Shown piece by piece: positions 1 through 7,660 of a stretch of 18,236 nucleotides of DNA. Source of the stretch: CAIXQW01 sp046049675 (GTDB lineage: Bacteria > Bacteroidota > Bacteroidia > Chitinophagales > Chitinophagaceae); the NCBI GenBank assembly GCA_046049675.1, contig JBJORA010000027.1, forward strand, positions 1 to 18,236, in the 5' to 3' direction. The notes beneath the pieces were generated by a model. The model was not told the origin of the DNA. It searched no databases and saw only the letters and a list, made by a program, of their open reading frames with translations. Made by a program: the position numbers and the translations under genes. The first letter of the stretch is position 1. The number at the start of each line of letters is the position of its first letter.

Positions 1-78
1 ATTGATTGATGCGAAGCCTTGGCGCCTCAGCTGCGTAGCCTAGTGCGTGAGCTTGATTTTCGCGAACATATTTCTAAG

Positions 79-124
79 TCTTGATTTTTTGTTTCTTTTG
101 CATCAAGGCAAAAGAAAAGAAGAC
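79..124. repeat. Palindromic intergenic element / possible terminator
   Basis: A perfect 10-bp inverted repeat, TTTCTTTTGC at 92-101 and GCAAAAGAAA at 108-117, encloses the 6-base loop ATCAAG. Partly matching outer arms extend it (GTCTT at 79-83, AAGAC at 120-124). A T-run lies on the left side. From memory, similar T/C-rich palindromes with a CATCAAG loop occur as interspersed elements between genes in Bacteroidota. It may terminate a gene lying left of the window. Whether it is a genome-wide repeat cannot be seen from one copy. Confidence 0.5.
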
Positions 125-391
125 CCATGCGCACACGTACAAGACCGCTAACACAAAACCTACCACTAAAAATTATGTTGCAAACTATTTATTAGTTGCT
201 ACTTGGTATAGCTTAGCGGATCATCATTCATAAAACTATGTCCTTATCAGCTTCTTAAGCGTTATTGCGCAAAAAGCCGCAAATGGCTTACAAAGTGGCA
301 TAACGGGTTCACTAAGTATTTACGATGTCGTTGCGCAGCACAATTAGCAAATCATTACCAAATAAAGCCACATACTTTTATGCAATACAGC

Positions 392-399
392 AACCTTTG
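392..399 (+). promoter_or_regulatory. Weak -7 box for the DUF4139 gene
   Basis: AACCTTTG followed by C matches the Bacteroidota sigma-ABfrI -7 element TAnnTTTG at all but the first base. It would give a very short leader before the ATG at 414. No TTTG is found at the usual -33 distance, so this is tentative. Confidence 0.3.
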
Positions 400-413
400 C
401 ATCTTAGCACTAT

Positions 414-2051
414 ATGAGAAAGTTTTTAAGTTTATTCATCACCTTATGTGTGCTTGCTAGTGTAAGCCTTACAGCGCAAACTGTTAGCACTACAAGTACA
501 TTGCAATCAGTAACTGTTTACTCAAATGGCGCAGAATTGAGCCATAGCGCCAAAGCCAATATTCCGTCTGGTAGCAGTGAAGTAGTGATTAAAAATGTTA
601 GCAGTGTATTAGACGAAAACACGATTCAAGTGGGCAGTACAGCCGACCTTACGATTATGAGCGTATCTTTTCGTCGTGAGTTTATTGAAGCAAAACCAAA
701 AAGTGCTGCTGTATTGAGGCTGGAAGATTCTTTGAAGGCTGCGAGCAAGGAATTGACAAGCATTGGTAGTCAAATTGCCATTCATCAAAATACAATTAGT
801 GTTTTGGACGCCAACAAGATTGTACGTGGCGATAATGTAGGTTTAAACGTAGCAGAATTGCAGAAAATGGTAGACTACTACCTTAGCAAGCAAACAGAAC
901 TATCTATAAAAATCGCCGGCCTGCAAGAAAAGCAAAGCAAGCAAAGCGAGTATATCAATAAACTACAACAGCAATTGGCAGAGCTTAATGCGCAAGGCGT
1001 AAATGATGCTAAGGGTGAAATTGTTTTACAAGTGATGGCCGATGCTGCAACGGCTACAACATTTAGCATTGGATATATTAGCTATACTGCTGCATGGTCG
1101 CCGATGTATGACCTCAAAGCAAAAGATACCAAGAGCAATTTAAAGATTTTATACAAAGCCAATGTGGTGCAAAACACTGGCCTAGATTGGAACAAAGTAA
1201 AGCTTAGCATTAGTACTGGCAATCCAAGCCAAGGTGGCACGGCGCCAATTTTAAGTGCTTGGTTTTTGAATTACTATACGCCAATGTATAAAGCGAAACA
1301 AGGTGCATATTACAACCAGCAAGCGCCTGTTCCACCGCCATCATTAACTAATACTATCCAGAGTTTTAGTGCAGATGGTGGCACGGCTGATGGCGAAGCG
1401 GCAAGCGTAAGTGATTTTACAACTGTAAGCGAAACAGCTTTAAATGCCGTATTTGATATAGACCTTGCCTATGATATTCCAAGCGACAATAAAGCACACG
1501 CCGTAACAATGAAGGAGTATGAGTTGCCAGTGTTGTACAAATACTATGCAGTGCCTAAAATGGATAAGGATGCATTTTTACTTGCAGAAGTGGCTGATTG
1601 GGAAAGCCTAAATCTTGTGCCTGGCCCAGCGAATATTATTTTTGATGGCACTTATATTGGTAAAGGCTTTATTGATCCTGTAAGCACACAAGACACACTT
1701 AATTTAAGTCTTGGACGCGATAAGAAAATTGTAGTAAAGCGCGAGAAATTGCAAGATTTCTGTAGTGCAAAAATGGTGGGCACTAATCGCATGCACACCG
1801 TTACTTACGAACTACGTGTAAAAAACACACGCAAAGAAGCCATCAATATGTTGCTTAAAGATCAGTATCCATTAAGCACTAACAAAGAGATTGAAATTCA
1901 ATTGCTAGAAGATAGCGGCGCCATGGTAAACACTGAAACGGGCATCCTTACTTGGAAGCTAGACATAGCGCCAGGCGAAACCAAGAAGGTACGCGTGAGC
2001 TATAGCGTAAAGTATCCTAAAGACAAGCAGATAGCGCCACTCTGGCCCTAG
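414..2051 (+). CDS. DUF4139 domain protein (mucoidy inhibitor MuiA family), secreted
   Basis: 545 residues, a usual length for this family. Residues 1-21 form a signal peptide (MRKFL, a hydrophobic core, then SLTAQ) with no lipobox cysteine, so the product is exported across the inner membrane. Residues about 28-130 match the N-terminal DUF4140 module (VTVYSNGAEL near the start). Residues about 100-195 are rich in K, E, Q and L and look like a coiled coil. From about 205 the DUF4139 beta-rich domain begins, with its signature A-W-S-P-M-Y-D-L, then V-V-Q-N-T-G-L-D-W and L-S-I-S-T-G-N-P. The C-terminus ends on the conserved V-K-Y-P-K-D-K strand. The molecular function is unknown. The MuiA name comes from an alginate/mucoidy phenotype and should not be taken as function here. 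The ATG at 414 is well placed before the signal peptide. Transcription probably ends at the hairpin at 2072-2115. Confidence 0.88.
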   Translation: MRKFLSLFITLCVLASVSLTAQTVSTTSTLQSVTVYSNGAELSHSAKANIPSGSSEVVIKNVSSVLDENTIQVGSTADLTIMSVSFRREFIEAKPKSAAVLRLEDSLKAASKELTSIGSQIAIHQNTISVLDANKIVRGDNVGLNVAELQKMVDYYLSKQTELSIKIAGLQEKQSKQSEYINKLQQQLAELNAQGVNDAKGEIVLQVMADAATATTFSIGYISYTAAWSPMYDLKAKDTKSNLKILYKANVVQNTGLDWNKVKLSISTGNPSQGGTAPILSAWFLNYYTPMYKAKQGAYYNQQAPVPPPSLTNTIQSFSADGGTADGEAASVSDFTTVSETALNAVFDIDLAYDIPSDNKAHAVTMKEYELPVLYKYYAVPKMDKDAFLLAEVADWESLNLVPGPANIIFDGTYIGKGFIDPVSTQDTLNLSLGRDKKIVVKREKLQDFCSAKMVGTNRMHTVTYELRVKNTRKEAINMLLKDQYPLSTNKEIEIQLLEDSGAMVNTETGILTWKLDIAPGETKKVRVSYSVKYPKDKQIAPLWP

Positions 2052-2071
2052 TGCTTTAGCATAGATTTTTC

Positions 2072-2115
2072 AAAGCCCAAAAGTGTGTGCAATAGTTTGC
2101 CTACTTTTGGGCTTT
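2072..2115 (+). terminator. Hairpin terminator after the DUF4139 gene
   Basis: A perfect 13-bp inverted repeat, AAAGCCCAAAAGT at 2072-2084 and ACTTTTGGGCTTT at 2103-2115, with an 18-base loop. It starts 20 bases after the upstream stop codon and is followed by GGCATTTTTACC, which supplies a short U-run on the plus strand. The 3' arm overlaps the TTG at 2114 that is the first possible start of the next gene. Confidence 0.75.
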
Positions 2116-3382
2116 GGCATTTTTACCACATAAAAGTATTGGCTTTGCTATTGTGCTGAGCCTTATTTGTACACTTGCTGTGTTTACTTGGCAATTTTTT
2201 CCACGCAAGGATACATTACTCAAAAAGCCCAATAGTTCTTTGACGGGTAAAATACCCCAATTAGGCAAGGAGGAAATAGCCAATGAAATTATCTGGCACG
2301 ATACAACACCAATTTTTGAAACACGCAGTTTTGTTACAGAGCCAGTAAAGTTCATCAATGCGGCTACGGGTATACATATTGCATATGTATTTCTTACATA
2401 CAGTATGCTGCTGCTTGTAATTTGTGGCGTACTACTGCATCGCATTACCTATGTGTTAAGCAATAATGGTAATGCAGCAGTTCTAAGTATACTGTTGTTT
2501 TATAGTATGTTTAGTATAGTATGCATGTACTATATTACAAACTATACATACGACGAGCCAGCGCAATATGTCCTGCTGTTGCTGGGTGTTTTAGCAAGTT
2601 TGCGGCAGCGGTTTGTTTTAAGTGTGTGCGCATTTGCCGCCGCTTGTATAGCGCGCGATAGTAGTTTTTTGATGGTGCTACCTTTTGCATTCGTGTATGT
2701 TATACATGCATTTAAGCAAAAGCAAATTGTGCAAGGAATTGTACAGGCATCTGCCTTACTTGGCACTGCTGTTGTCGTTTATTTTATTTACTTATATCTA
2801 TGCCATCCACATACTTTTAGCCATGATGATATCGCGCTGCAATCTACAAGAACGACACTATGGCGAGAGTTTAATTTTAAGGATATGGCATTTGCTAAAG
2901 AGAGCCTCGTAAGCTGGTTTTTAGCCTGTGGATTTTTAGCATTTGCCACTTGGCGTTTAGCTTCTCTAAAAAGTAGCGAAGAAAAAATTACAAGACTAGT
3001 ACAAGTCTATTTGATCTGTATGACGATCAATAGTTTTACAGTATTAGCTTTCGCCTATGCAAGAGAATCACGCTTATTTGCTTTGCCTAATCTTCTTATC
3101 ATTCCTGTTGTGGCAATCGGCTTGCAAAAATTGTTTGCAGTAAGCAGCTTTGCAGCCTTATGGCAAGCAGCTAAACAACAAGTACTAAAGCCAATTCATA
3201 TGGTTTATTTGCTATTGCTTATTGTAGGTACAGTGTTTATCTATACAGGCTACGAAACGACCGTAATGCCAGCTCAAAAGACCTTTAATAGAGAGTATTT
3301 TGTAGTGACCTTATTTGCAATTTATCTGTTGCAGTTATTTACAGCAGCAAAAAATACTTTACAAATTAGACCTCGCGATTAA
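2114..3382 (+). CDS. Multi-pass membrane protein, possibly GT-C glycosyltransferase-like
   Basis: Up to 422 residues with about 10-11 hydrophobic segments, at about 10-28, 88-108, 121-141, 150-162, 168-199, 212-230, 264-281, 297-315, 322-341, 362-379 and 394-411. One roughly 60-residue polar loop follows the first segment. Motifs seen are Y-D-E-P-A-Q-Y (145-151), A-R-D-S-S (180-184) and A-R-E-S-R-L-F-A-L-P (316-325). This layout resembles GT-C type membrane glycosyltransferases, but no signature is decisive, so function is left open. The start is uncertain. A stop lies in frame at 2093, the first usable start is TTG 2114, the next GTG is at 2153, and the first ATG comes only at residue 98, which would delete the first membrane segment. 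The TTG lies inside the terminator arm of the upstream gene. The gene converges on the flippase gene and the two overlap by 17 bases. Confidence 0.65.
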   Translation: MAFLPHKSIGFAIVLSLICTLAVFTWQFFPRKDTLLKKPNSSLTGKIPQLGKEEIANEIIWHDTTPIFETRSFVTEPVKFINAATGIHIAYVFLTYSMLLLVICGVLLHRITYVLSNNGNAAVLSILLFYSMFSIVCMYYITNYTYDEPAQYVLLLLGVLASLRQRFVLSVCAFAAACIARDSSFLMVLPFAFVYVIHAFKQKQIVQGIVQASALLGTAVVVYFIYLYLCHPHTFSHDDIALQSTRTTLWREFNFKDMAFAKESLVSWFLACGFLAFATWRLASLKSSEEKITRLVQVYLICMTINSFTVLAFAYARESRLFALPNLLIIPVVAIGLQKLFAVSSFAALWQAAKQQVLKPIHMVYLLLLIVGTVFIYTGYETTVMPAQKTFNREYFVVTLFAIYLLQLFTAAKNTLQIRPRD

Positions 3383-4691
3383 GCAACCACCATGCTTCTT
3401 TTACTTGCGATGGACTAATGCCTTTTGGTAAGAGTAGATCGCCCATACGCATGTCGTATTGCTTGCAAAACGCAGCAAAATAATACAAGCAGGTAGCGGT
3501 GTATGCAATGCTAGAAACGATTGCTGCCGCCATTGCCTGACCACTTGGAATATGCAAAATATAGCCAAGTACACATATCCCAAGTCCAAGTAAACTACCA
3601 TTGAGATTAATGCGTATCTTATCGTTGGCTGCATGCCACGCGCTTATCAGCAAGCTAGCTGAAAGCATAATTACACCAGGCACAAGCAATAAAAAGTAGG
3701 TAGGCGTGGTGGTATAGCCTTCGCCAAGAACTATAGGCACAATGTAAAAGCTACAAGCCGCTGCAAGTAAGAGTATGGGCATGCTATACCAAAGTATCGC
3801 CCTTGTGCAGGTTGCAATGGCCTTTGTGTTGACGTGTTGTATTTTACTTGCTTTTGTAAAAAACATGGTAGCAGCTTGGTTAGGCAGTATCCACCACATT
3901 TGTGCCGTTAACGCGGCAATGCTATATGCGCCGGTTTGTGCTGCTGCAACACCAATCCACGTCATAAACCAAATATCGCTGCGCACAACAAGCGTTTGAA
4001 CGAGGTTGCTTGTAAATATTTGTTTAGCGTAGTGTAGCATATTTTGCATCAAATGCTGCGGCATCTGCTTGGCTAAGCCAAATTGCTTAATGGCATATAC
4101 GGCAAAAACAATCACTGGCAATGCATAACATAGTGCTAGTATGTGCACAAGATATGCGTGTGTGTCAATGTCCGAAAATCCTGAGTGGTTAATCGTATTA
4201 TTGAGATACACAAACACCAGACTTAATACAATTTGGATAATTAATACAACGAGCGCCTCAGCATACCTTTGTTGCGAAGCAAAAATAGCAGTGAGTAGCG
4301 TGTATAGAACTGTACATGCTGCGTGCAAGGCTAATGCTGCGATAACAGTTTTGTTGCTAGTGCCCGTAAATGCCCACGAAAGCCCAACAGTAGAACTAAG
4401 CGTGAGTATAGCCATAAGAGACACAAAAATAAGCGTGCTCCACACAAGTACTCGCGATAGCACAGCGCGAGCAGCCTTTGCATCTTGAGCCACAAAGTGT
4501 GTGATGCTACTGCCCAAGCCCATACAGCCTACAAGTGTAAAAATATATACCGAAGTACTATAAGTAGATAAATAGCCGCGTACCGTAGCGCCGAAGTGCG
4601 CAGCAATGTACAAAGTAAGCACGGCATACAATGCAGTGTAAACCAATTGTAGCACTAGGCCTATGCGTAAACTTTGTGTATGCGTTGCCAA
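3366..4691 (-). CDS. Polysaccharide flippase (Wzx-like, MOP superfamily)
   Basis: 441 residues with about 12 hydrophobic segments and short polar loops, the usual size and layout of oligosaccharide flippases of the MOP exporter superfamily. Members move lipid-linked sugar units across the inner membrane during capsule, O-antigen or exopolysaccharide assembly. The central stretch L-V-V-R-S-D-I-W-F-M and G-A-Y-S-I-A-A-L-T-A-Q-M-W-W fits the family pattern of an R-x-D helix followed by a G-x-Y-x-x-A helix. The best start is TTG at 4691 (M-A-T-H-T-Q then the first membrane helix); there is no nearby ATG that keeps the helix whole. It lies downstream of rpsG on the same strand but beyond a strong terminator, so it is probably transcribed separately. 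No other glycan-assembly genes are adjacent except possibly the convergent membrane protein, so the substrate cannot be named. Confidence 0.8.
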   Translation of the reverse strand: MATHTQSLRIGLVLQLVYTALYAVLTLYIAAHFGATVRGYLSTYSTSVYIFTLVGCMGLGSSITHFVAQDAKAARAVLSRVLVWSTLIFVSLMAILTLSSTVGLSWAFTGTSNKTVIAALALHAACTVLYTLLTAIFASQQRYAEALVVLIIQIVLSLVFVYLNNTINHSGFSDIDTHAYLVHILALCYALPVIVFAVYAIKQFGLAKQMPQHLMQNMLHYAKQIFTSNLVQTLVVRSDIWFMTWIGVAAAQTGAYSIAALTAQMWWILPNQAATMFFTKASKIQHVNTKAIATCTRAILWYSMPILLLAAACSFYIVPIVLGEGYTTTPTYFLLLVPGVIMLSASLLISAWHAANDKIRINLNGSLLGLGICVLGYILHIPSGQAMAAAIVSSIAYTATCLYYFAAFCKQYDMRMGDLLLPKGISPSQVKEAWWLLNREV

Positions 4692-4767
4692 GGTTGTAAA
4701 GATAGCGAATTGGATGGGGTATTGGTTTCCACACCTTGTTTGTAACCTGTGCTAGAGGTATCCTCAC

Positions 4768-4798
4768 AAAAAAAGCCACCCAATAATAGGTGGCTTTT
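4768..4798 (-). terminator. Intrinsic terminator of the rpsL-rpsG operon
   Basis: The inverted repeat AAAAGCCACC (4771-4780) / GGTGGCTTTT (4789-4798) has an 8-base loop. On the minus strand it is followed by an unbroken run of T (4774-4768). It begins 20 bases after the rpsG stop codon. This is a textbook rho-independent terminator and marks the end of the operon. Confidence 0.88.
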
Positions 4799-4817
4799 GA
4801 ATTGTAATAATTTGCGA

Positions 4818-5285
4818 TTAAACCTTGAAGTGGCTAAATGCTTTGTTAGCTTCTGCCATACGGTGTGTATCTTCTTTCTTTTTGAATGCACCACCTTCGC
4901 CTTTTGCTGCTGCAATGATTTCATTGCTCAACTTGTCGGCCATTGTTTTACCATTGCGCTCGCGGCTGAAACGTAGTAACCATTTGATGCTCAAAGAAAT
5001 CTTGCGATCTGGACGAACCTCACTTGGAATTTGGAAGGTAGCACCACCAATACGGCGGCTACGAACTTCTACAGCTGGTGTTACATTAGATAATGCACGC
5101 TTAAATACTTCGTATCCTGGCTCACCTGCATTTTTTTCTACCTTGTCTAGTGCGTCGTAGAAAATACGTGTTGCCGTACTTTTCTTACCATCCCACATAA
5201 GACAGTTGATGAAACGTGTTACTAGTGTGTCGCCGTACTTACTATCTGGCGCTAATGGAAGCTTTTTTGCTTGCTGCTTTCTCAT
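4818..5285 (-). CDS. rpsG: 30S ribosomal protein S7
   Basis: 155 residues, normal bacterial length. S7 binds the 3' major domain of 16S rRNA, nucleates assembly of the small-subunit head and lines the E site. Diagnostic sequence includes M-R-K near the start, T-R-F-I-N-C-L-M-W-D-G-K-K-S, the N-V-T-P-A-V-E-V-R-S-R-R-I-G-G-A block (about 68-83), Q-I-P-x-E-V-R-P-x-R and the C-terminal E-D-T-H-R-M-A-E-A-N-K-A-F-S-H-F. The ATG at 5285 is unambiguous. It follows rpsL by 91 bases in the same direction. Unlike the common str operon, fusA does not follow; the terminator comes instead. Confidence 0.97.
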   Translation of the reverse strand: MRKQQAKKLPLAPDSKYGDTLVTRFINCLMWDGKKSTATRIFYDALDKVEKNAGEPGYEVFKRALSNVTPAVEVRSRRIGGATFQIPSEVRPDRKISLSIKWLLRFSRERNGKTMADKLSNEIIAAAKGEGGAFKKKEDTHRMAEANKAFSHFKV

Positions 5286-5376
5286 TTCTTTAAATTGTAT
5301 TTTTTATGTTGTGGCTTCTTGCGCAGAATTATCTTCAAGCATGAGTTGCTTTACTCAGGCAAGCGGCCGGTTTGAC

Positions 5377-5757
5377 TTATTTTTTTACCTTTTCTTTCTT
5401 GGTACCGTACTTACTGCGGCTTTGCTTACGATCTTTAACACCGGCAGTATCTAGGCTACCACGTACAATATGGTAACGTACACCTGGCAAATCCTTTACA
5501 CGACCACCACGTACCAATACGATACTGTGCTCTTGTAAGTTGTGACCTTCTCCAGGGATATAGGCGATAATTTCTATCTTATTTGTAAGACGTACCTTGG
5601 CTACTTTACGTAAAGCAGAGTTTGGTTTCTTAGGTGTAGTTGTGTAAACACGCGTACATACACCACGACGTTGTGGACATGCATCTAAAGCACGACTTTT
5701 GCTCTTAGCACGGATGATGGTACGACCTTTGCGTACAAGTTGCTGAATAGTTGGCAT
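5377..5757 (-). CDS. rpsL: 30S ribosomal protein S12
   Basis: 126 residues. S12 sits at the decoding centre and takes part in tRNA selection. Diagnostic blocks are M-P-T-I-Q-Q-L-V-R-K-G-R, C-P-Q-R-R-G-V-C-T-R-V, T-T-T-P-K-K-P-N-S-A-L-R-K, I-P-G-E-G-H-N-L-Q-E-H and the R-V-K-D-L-P-G-V-R-Y-H loop. The lysines whose substitution gives streptomycin resistance in other bacteria (in P-K-K-P-N-S and R-V-K-D-L-P) are wild type. The aspartate of R-V-K-D-L-P, which RimO methylthiolates in other species, is present. The tail is lysine-rich (K-K-E-K-V-K-K). It is the first gene of the operon, with a -7 box 36 bases upstream of its ATG. Confidence 0.97.
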   Translation of the reverse strand: MPTIQQLVRKGRTIIRAKSKSRALDACPQRRGVCTRVYTTTPKKPNSALRKVAKVRLTNKIEIIAYIPGEGHNLQEHSIVLVRGGRVKDLPGVRYHIVRGSLDTAGVKDRKQSRSKYGTKKEKVKK

Positions 5758-5793
5758 TGCTTAAAATTGACCTTATTCTTAATTATTGGGCTG

Positions 5794-5801
5794 CAAAGGT
5801 A
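5794..5801 (-). promoter_or_regulatory. -7 promoter box for rpsL-rpsG
   Basis: Minus-strand TACCTTTG followed by C matches the Bacteroidota -7 element TAnnTTTG exactly and lies 36 bases upstream of the rpsL ATG. No TTTG is visible at the normal -33 distance, so the upstream element is weak or absent. Confidence 0.55.
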
Positions 5802-5912
5802 AGGCAAATAGCTGAAATTACGGCAGTTTTTATCGTATTTCGAGGCGCTTTTTGCAGACTTTAGTCAATTGTGGGGCATATTGGTTGTGCTTGATTAGAT
5901 GCTATAACCACG

Positions 5913-7517
5913 TTAATCTTTATGAATTTTTACTACATCAGTGCCAACTTTTACAATGTACATGCCACATGCTTGCTTGCTAAAATCTATAAAAGTACTG
6001 CCGCCAAGGCTTAGTGCACCTTGTTGCACAAGTGCGCCATGCAAATTGTAAATACTGTATTGCGAATATTGGTTATTAGTCGTAGTATGGTGTAAGGTGA
6101 ACAGGCCAGTGTTAGGATTGGGATATACCTGCAGCGGGGCATGCTTGGCGGTGTATTCGGCAACAAAAGTTGGCCAACAATTCGGGTTGTACTCAGGGTC
6201 GGCACCAAGACTGTAATTGGGCATATTTGGTATGCCAACGAGGTATCCAGTGTTATACAATGGCGGGCCTGGTCTTAGACCACGTACTTGCACGCTGCAA
6301 GCGGTACCAATGCTATCTGGCCTATCGATTACTTGCCACGCGCTATGACCGTATGTGCCGCCAAGCCAAGTGCCGATATATACTCTTCCATCGGGACCGC
6401 GACGTGCTGTGGCTGTTTCAGTAAAAGTTTGCACATCTGTAGTGTCTTTGCCCATCAGTCTATGCCAGGCACTAGCCGAATCGGCTGCATAAGTATCAAA
6501 CTGATAGAGGCTTAAGCGTTTTACTATGTAGATTAGTCGTCCGCTTGGGCTCCAGCACGCTCCAAAACTACTATAGTCTCCAGTTTTAGGCGAATCATAA
6601 AATTTGGTGGTGTCAAATAGATTTGAATAGAAGCTATCTACACTATTTTGCCTGAAGGTAAAGTTGCTAATAAGCCCAGTACATCTATCAAAGCTACCAT
6701 AGGCAAATGCATTGTCAGTGCCAAACAACCAGCGCTTACCGTCCGGTGTAAAGTCCATCCATCCAGCTTCATATATACCAGATGCGCTGTCTGTACCCAG
6801 GTTTTGCTCATACGGGCCACTTATACCGCTTGGACTTACTAAAAATCTTGTAACCACAAAACTGTCAATTGTAAGATGCCTACCGTTACCTTGCATTAGC
6901 AACCACCAATCTTGCCCATTTGCATGCCTTACCGCATGTAGCCCACTAGGTTTAATACACAAAGTGCTACAAGCAATGGCATTCCGTTGGGTTACTATAC
7001 CTAATCCATTGCGCGCTGCCATATCTACAACATGATAACGCAGTTCTTCACCACAGAGATTGCCACCAGGAGGTAGTGAGGCTTCGTAAACAATTGAGGA
7101 GTCGGTAAAGTTGGTATTAAACACATAATAGGTAGTGCCCTCTTTGGGTAGAATTATGCTTTGATTAAATAATTGATAGCCAGTGCCTTGGTTAAAACAA
7201 TATGGACTACACAGGCTATCGCCATCGGGCATTACAGCACCTGTCGTGTCAAATATGCGTGCACCATTACAGAAAAACAACAGCTTGCCAGTGGCGCTAT
7301 CACATATATTACTATGGCCAACGTTTAGGCCAATTTTGCCCACATTTGGTGTGCTGGTATTGTACATGAAGCGTGTAGTAGGCCTGCTAGTATCGCCAGC
7401 AAAAATAATTTGACCGCCAAAACCTCCGCTCAGCCAAATATTGCCGCGCTTATTTTGAGCATTAATACATAATGGTAGCAGTAATAGCAGTGTGGCAAGC
7501 TGTTGTTGAATTCGCAT
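5913..7517 (-). CDS. Secreted beta-propeller-like protein with T9SS sorting domain
   Basis: 534 residues. A signal peptide spans residues 1-20 (hydrophobic L-rich core ending C-I-N-A, cleavage before Q21; no proper lipobox). The central region repeats elements typical of propeller blades, such as M-D-F-T-P-D-G-K-R-W-L-F-G, C-W-S-P-S-G-R-L-I-Y and R-R-G-P-D-G-R-V-Y-I-G, so a WD40-like or similar beta-propeller fold is likely. No catalytic motif is recognised. The last 74 residues (461-534) form a type A T9SS C-terminal domain: V-Y-P-N-P-N-T-G-L-F-T-L, then Y-S-I-Y-N-L-H-G, then G-M-Y-I-V-K-V, ending in V-V-K-I-H-K-D. The family knowledge implies export through the type IX system and release or anchoring at the cell surface. 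The gene has its own promoter with a well-formed -33/-7 pair. Confidence 0.85.
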   Translation of the reverse strand: MRIQQQLATLLLLLPLCINAQNKRGNIWLSGGFGGQIIFAGDTSRPTTRFMYNTSTPNVGKIGLNVGHSNICDSATGKLLFFCNGARIFDTTGAVMPDGDSLCSPYCFNQGTGYQLFNQSIILPKEGTTYYVFNTNFTDSSIVYEASLPPGGNLCGEELRYHVVDMAARNGLGIVTQRNAIACSTLCIKPSGLHAVRHANGQDWWLLMQGNGRHLTIDSFVVTRFLVSPSGISGPYEQNLGTDSASGIYEAGWMDFTPDGKRWLFGTDNAFAYGSFDRCTGLISNFTFRQNSVDSFYSNLFDTTKFYDSPKTGDYSSFGACWSPSGRLIYIVKRLSLYQFDTYAADSASAWHRLMGKDTTDVQTFTETATARRGPDGRVYIGTWLGGTYGHSAWQVIDRPDSIGTACSVQVRGLRPGPPLYNTGYLVGIPNMPNYSLGADPEYNPNCWPTFVAEYTAKHAPLQVYPNPNTGLFTLHHTTTNNQYSQYSIYNLHGALVQQGALSLGGSTFIDFSKQACGMYIVKVGTDVVKIHKD

Positions 7518-7549
7518 GACAATAATGTTTGAAGGGACCTACTTAGCAA

Positions 7550-7580
7550 CAAAGCTAATATATTTTGTTATATGCACAAA
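7550..7580 (-). promoter_or_regulatory. Bacteroidota-type promoter (TTTG-N19-TAGCTTTG)
   Basis: On the minus strand TTTG (7580-7577) is followed by exactly 19 bases and then TAGCTTTG (7557-7550). This matches the primary-sigma promoter consensus of the phylum. It is placed 32 bases upstream of the ATG at 7517 of the T9SS protein, which supports that start. It is the best promoter in the window. Confidence 0.75.
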
Positions 7581-7660
7581 TTAGCTTCAACCTTTCGGAT
7601 GCGACCCTTAGTCTGCAATTTACGTAGGCAATAAGTTAATGCGAGTTGAAATTTAAATCT

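Larger units (their letters stand above)
1..413. other. Intergenic region, no gene seen
   Basis: All six frames are broken by stops in the first part, so no tail of an upstream gene can be claimed. The stretch holds a palindromic element near 79-124 (listed separately). Just before the next gene is a TAnnTTTG-like box, AACCTTTG at 392-399, one mismatch from the Bacteroidota -7 consensus and 15 bases before the ATG. Nothing else is recognisable. Confidence 0.6.

Noticed and set aside
1..120. Possible tail of an upstream gene at the left edge
   Set aside because: Both strands have stops in all frames within a short distance, and the translated fragments resemble nothing.
2101..2445. Minus-strand ORF of 114 codons
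   Set aside because: It is antisense to the membrane protein gene, spans the terminator hairpin and has no recognisable features.
5286..5376. Possible small gene or RNA between rpsL and rpsG
   Set aside because: Only 91 bases, no start-bearing frame with support, and only a weak 5-bp hairpin; it looks like ordinary spacer.
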